A stretch of DNA of 7,022 nucleotides, from NCBI GenBank assembly GCA_032125735.1, contig JAQBBZ010000318.1, positions 1-7,022 on the forward strand, read 5' to 3'. Shown here piece after piece: positions 6,083 through 7,022 of this stretch (positions are counted from its first letter, which is position 1; every line of letters starts with the position of its first letter). The translations under genes were made by a program, and so were the position numbers. A model generated the notes under the pieces. That model did not search any database. It was not told where the DNA came from and saw nothing but the letters and a program-made list of their open reading frames with translations. Source of the stretch: Labilibaculum sp032125735 (lineage in GTDB: Bacteria; Bacteroidota; Bacteroidia; Bacteroidales; Marinifilaceae).

Positions 6083-7022
6083 ATGGATAAACAGAAAATT
6101 TGGGAGGAAAACATACGAACATTAAGTATTGCAATGTCATTTTTGATATTGGCAATTTTTGTTGGTACGGCTGGCTACATGTTGCTGAATAACGCCTACT
6201 CTTTTATTGATGCCTTGTATATGACTGTGATTACGATTACTACGGTCGGGTTTACCGAAGTGCATCCAATGACAGATACAGGGAAACTCTTTACTATATT
6301 TCTAATTTTTGTGAGTTTTGGAATATTCGGATATTTAGCCTCCGCAGTAACCCGATTTATATTAGATGGAGTTTTTCGTAGAAATTTAAAAGACTATAGG
6401 ATTGTGAGAAGTATAGAAAAATTAAGTGGACATGTTATTGTCTGTGGTTTTGGAAGAAACGGGAAACAGGCTTGCCTTGAGTTAATTGCACATGGAGAGA
6501 AAGTTGTTGTTGTTGATTCTGAAGAAAGCTCTATCGATAGAATTCGTTTGATTCCGGAGCTTTTGTTTGTGCAAGGGGATGCCACTCAAGAGGAGGTGTT
6601 GGATATGGCGAATATAGCCACGGCTAAAGCATTAATAACTGCAATTCCAAATGATGCAGAGAATGTGTATGTTGTTCTTACCGCTCGGGAAATGAATTCA
6701 ACGATTAAGATTATATCTCGATCGGAAAAAAGTCAATCTGATAATAAATTAAAAAGAGCGGGAGCTAATAATGTTATCATGCCCGATCGATTGGGAGGTC
6801 AGCAAATGGCAAAGTTGGTTGCTCAACCAGATGTTGTTGAGTTTCTGGATAATATTCTAATGCAATCAACACAGGGAGTGAAGTTGGAAGAAGTAAGTTG
6901 TCGGGAGTTGGCCAATTGCTTTGTGGGTAAGTCCATTCGTGAGCTAAATGTAAGAGACAAATCTGGAGCTAATATAATTGGCTTAAAAGATGAAGATGGG
7001 ATATATATATATAATCCATCTC
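6083..7022 (+). CDS. Two-TM potassium channel with RCK (TrkA-N/TrkA-C) domain, C-terminus cut by window
   Basis: 313 codons are visible; homologues run to roughly 330-340, so a few dozen residues probably lie beyond the edge. TM1 (about 13-35), a pore helix (about 40-53), a filter TTVGFTEV (53-60) and TM2 (about 68-92, with possible hinge glycines 80 and 83) form a MthK-like pore. A cytosolic RCK N-lobe follows: HVIVCGFGRNG (117-127) is the Rossmann GxGxxG, with Asp145 at the end of the second strand for nucleotide binding. From about 255 begins the TrkA-C lobe (GKSIREL motif at 282-288). Such channels are tetramers whose RCK ring gates K+ flux on ligand binding. The filter has Thr58 where Gly is canonical. 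An in-frame ATG at 6053 would add ten residues (MIILDFNLAG); 6083 is preferred because it follows AGGA closely and begins just before the amphipathic lead-in to TM1. An in-frame stop lies at 6023-6025. Confidence 0.88.
   Translation, partial: MDKQKIWEENIRTLSIAMSFLILAIFVGTAGYMLLNNAYSFIDALYMTVITITTVGFTEVHPMTDTGKLFTIFLIFVSFGIFGYLASAVTRFILDGVFRRNLKDYRIVRSIEKLSGHVIVCGFGRNGKQACLELIAHGEKVVVVDSEESSIDRIRLIPELLFVQGDATQEEVLDMANIATAKALITAIPNDAENVYVVLTAREMNSTIKIISRSEKSQSDNKLKRAGANNVIMPDRLGGQQMAKLVAQPDVVEFLDNILMQSTQGVKLEEVSCRELANCFVGKSIRELNVRDKSGANIIGLKDEDGIYIYNPS

Noticed and set aside
6394..6585. Minus-strand reading frame of 63 codons
   Set aside because: It is antisense to the GxGxxG Rossmann region of the channel, whose plus-strand protein is clearly conserved.

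Overview
The window is an AT-rich stretch of a Bacteroidota chromosome, probably from the Bacteroidales/Marinilabiliales side of the phylum (the order is a guess). The evidence is the purM/prfA/pyrF neighbourhood, the Bacteroidetes-type sequence of the PurM tail and of RF1 (PQT and GPGGQS motifs), a DUF3857 pseudo-transglutaminase and a DUF2851 protein (both typical of this phylum), and starts without Shine-Dalgarno sequences. It looks like ordinary core chromosome. I see no insertion sequence, phage gene, tRNA, rRNA or CRISPR array.

Layout, left to right: the last 83 codons of purM (+); a strong hairpin terminator shared by two convergent genes; a 684-codon secreted DUF3857/transglutaminase-fold protein on the minus strand; a 270-bp divergent intergenic region with a likely prfA promoter; prfA (RF1, +); a terminator hairpin; pyrF (OMP decarboxylase, +); a second terminator hairpin; a DUF2851 protein (+); and, 64 bp further on, a two-TM potassium channel with an RCK/TrkA domain (+) that runs off the right edge.

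The housekeeping genes cover de novo purine synthesis (PurM), translation termination (RF1) and de novo pyrimidine synthesis (PyrF). Each is followed by a hairpin, so they appear to be separate or only partly coupled units. The DUF2851 gene and the channel gene are the only pair close enough, with no terminator between them, to suggest co-transcription.

I did not find a clear new multi-gene system. The points most worth a second look are within proteins: the DUF3857 protein has lost two of three transglutaminase catalytic residues; the potassium channel has a Gly-Phe-Thr selectivity filter in place of Gly-Tyr/Phe-Gly; and the DUF2851 protein has a conserved acidic/His/Lys block plus a C-terminal cysteine cluster that together resemble an iron-sulfur PD-(D/E)XK nuclease layout. 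The last is a hypothesis only.
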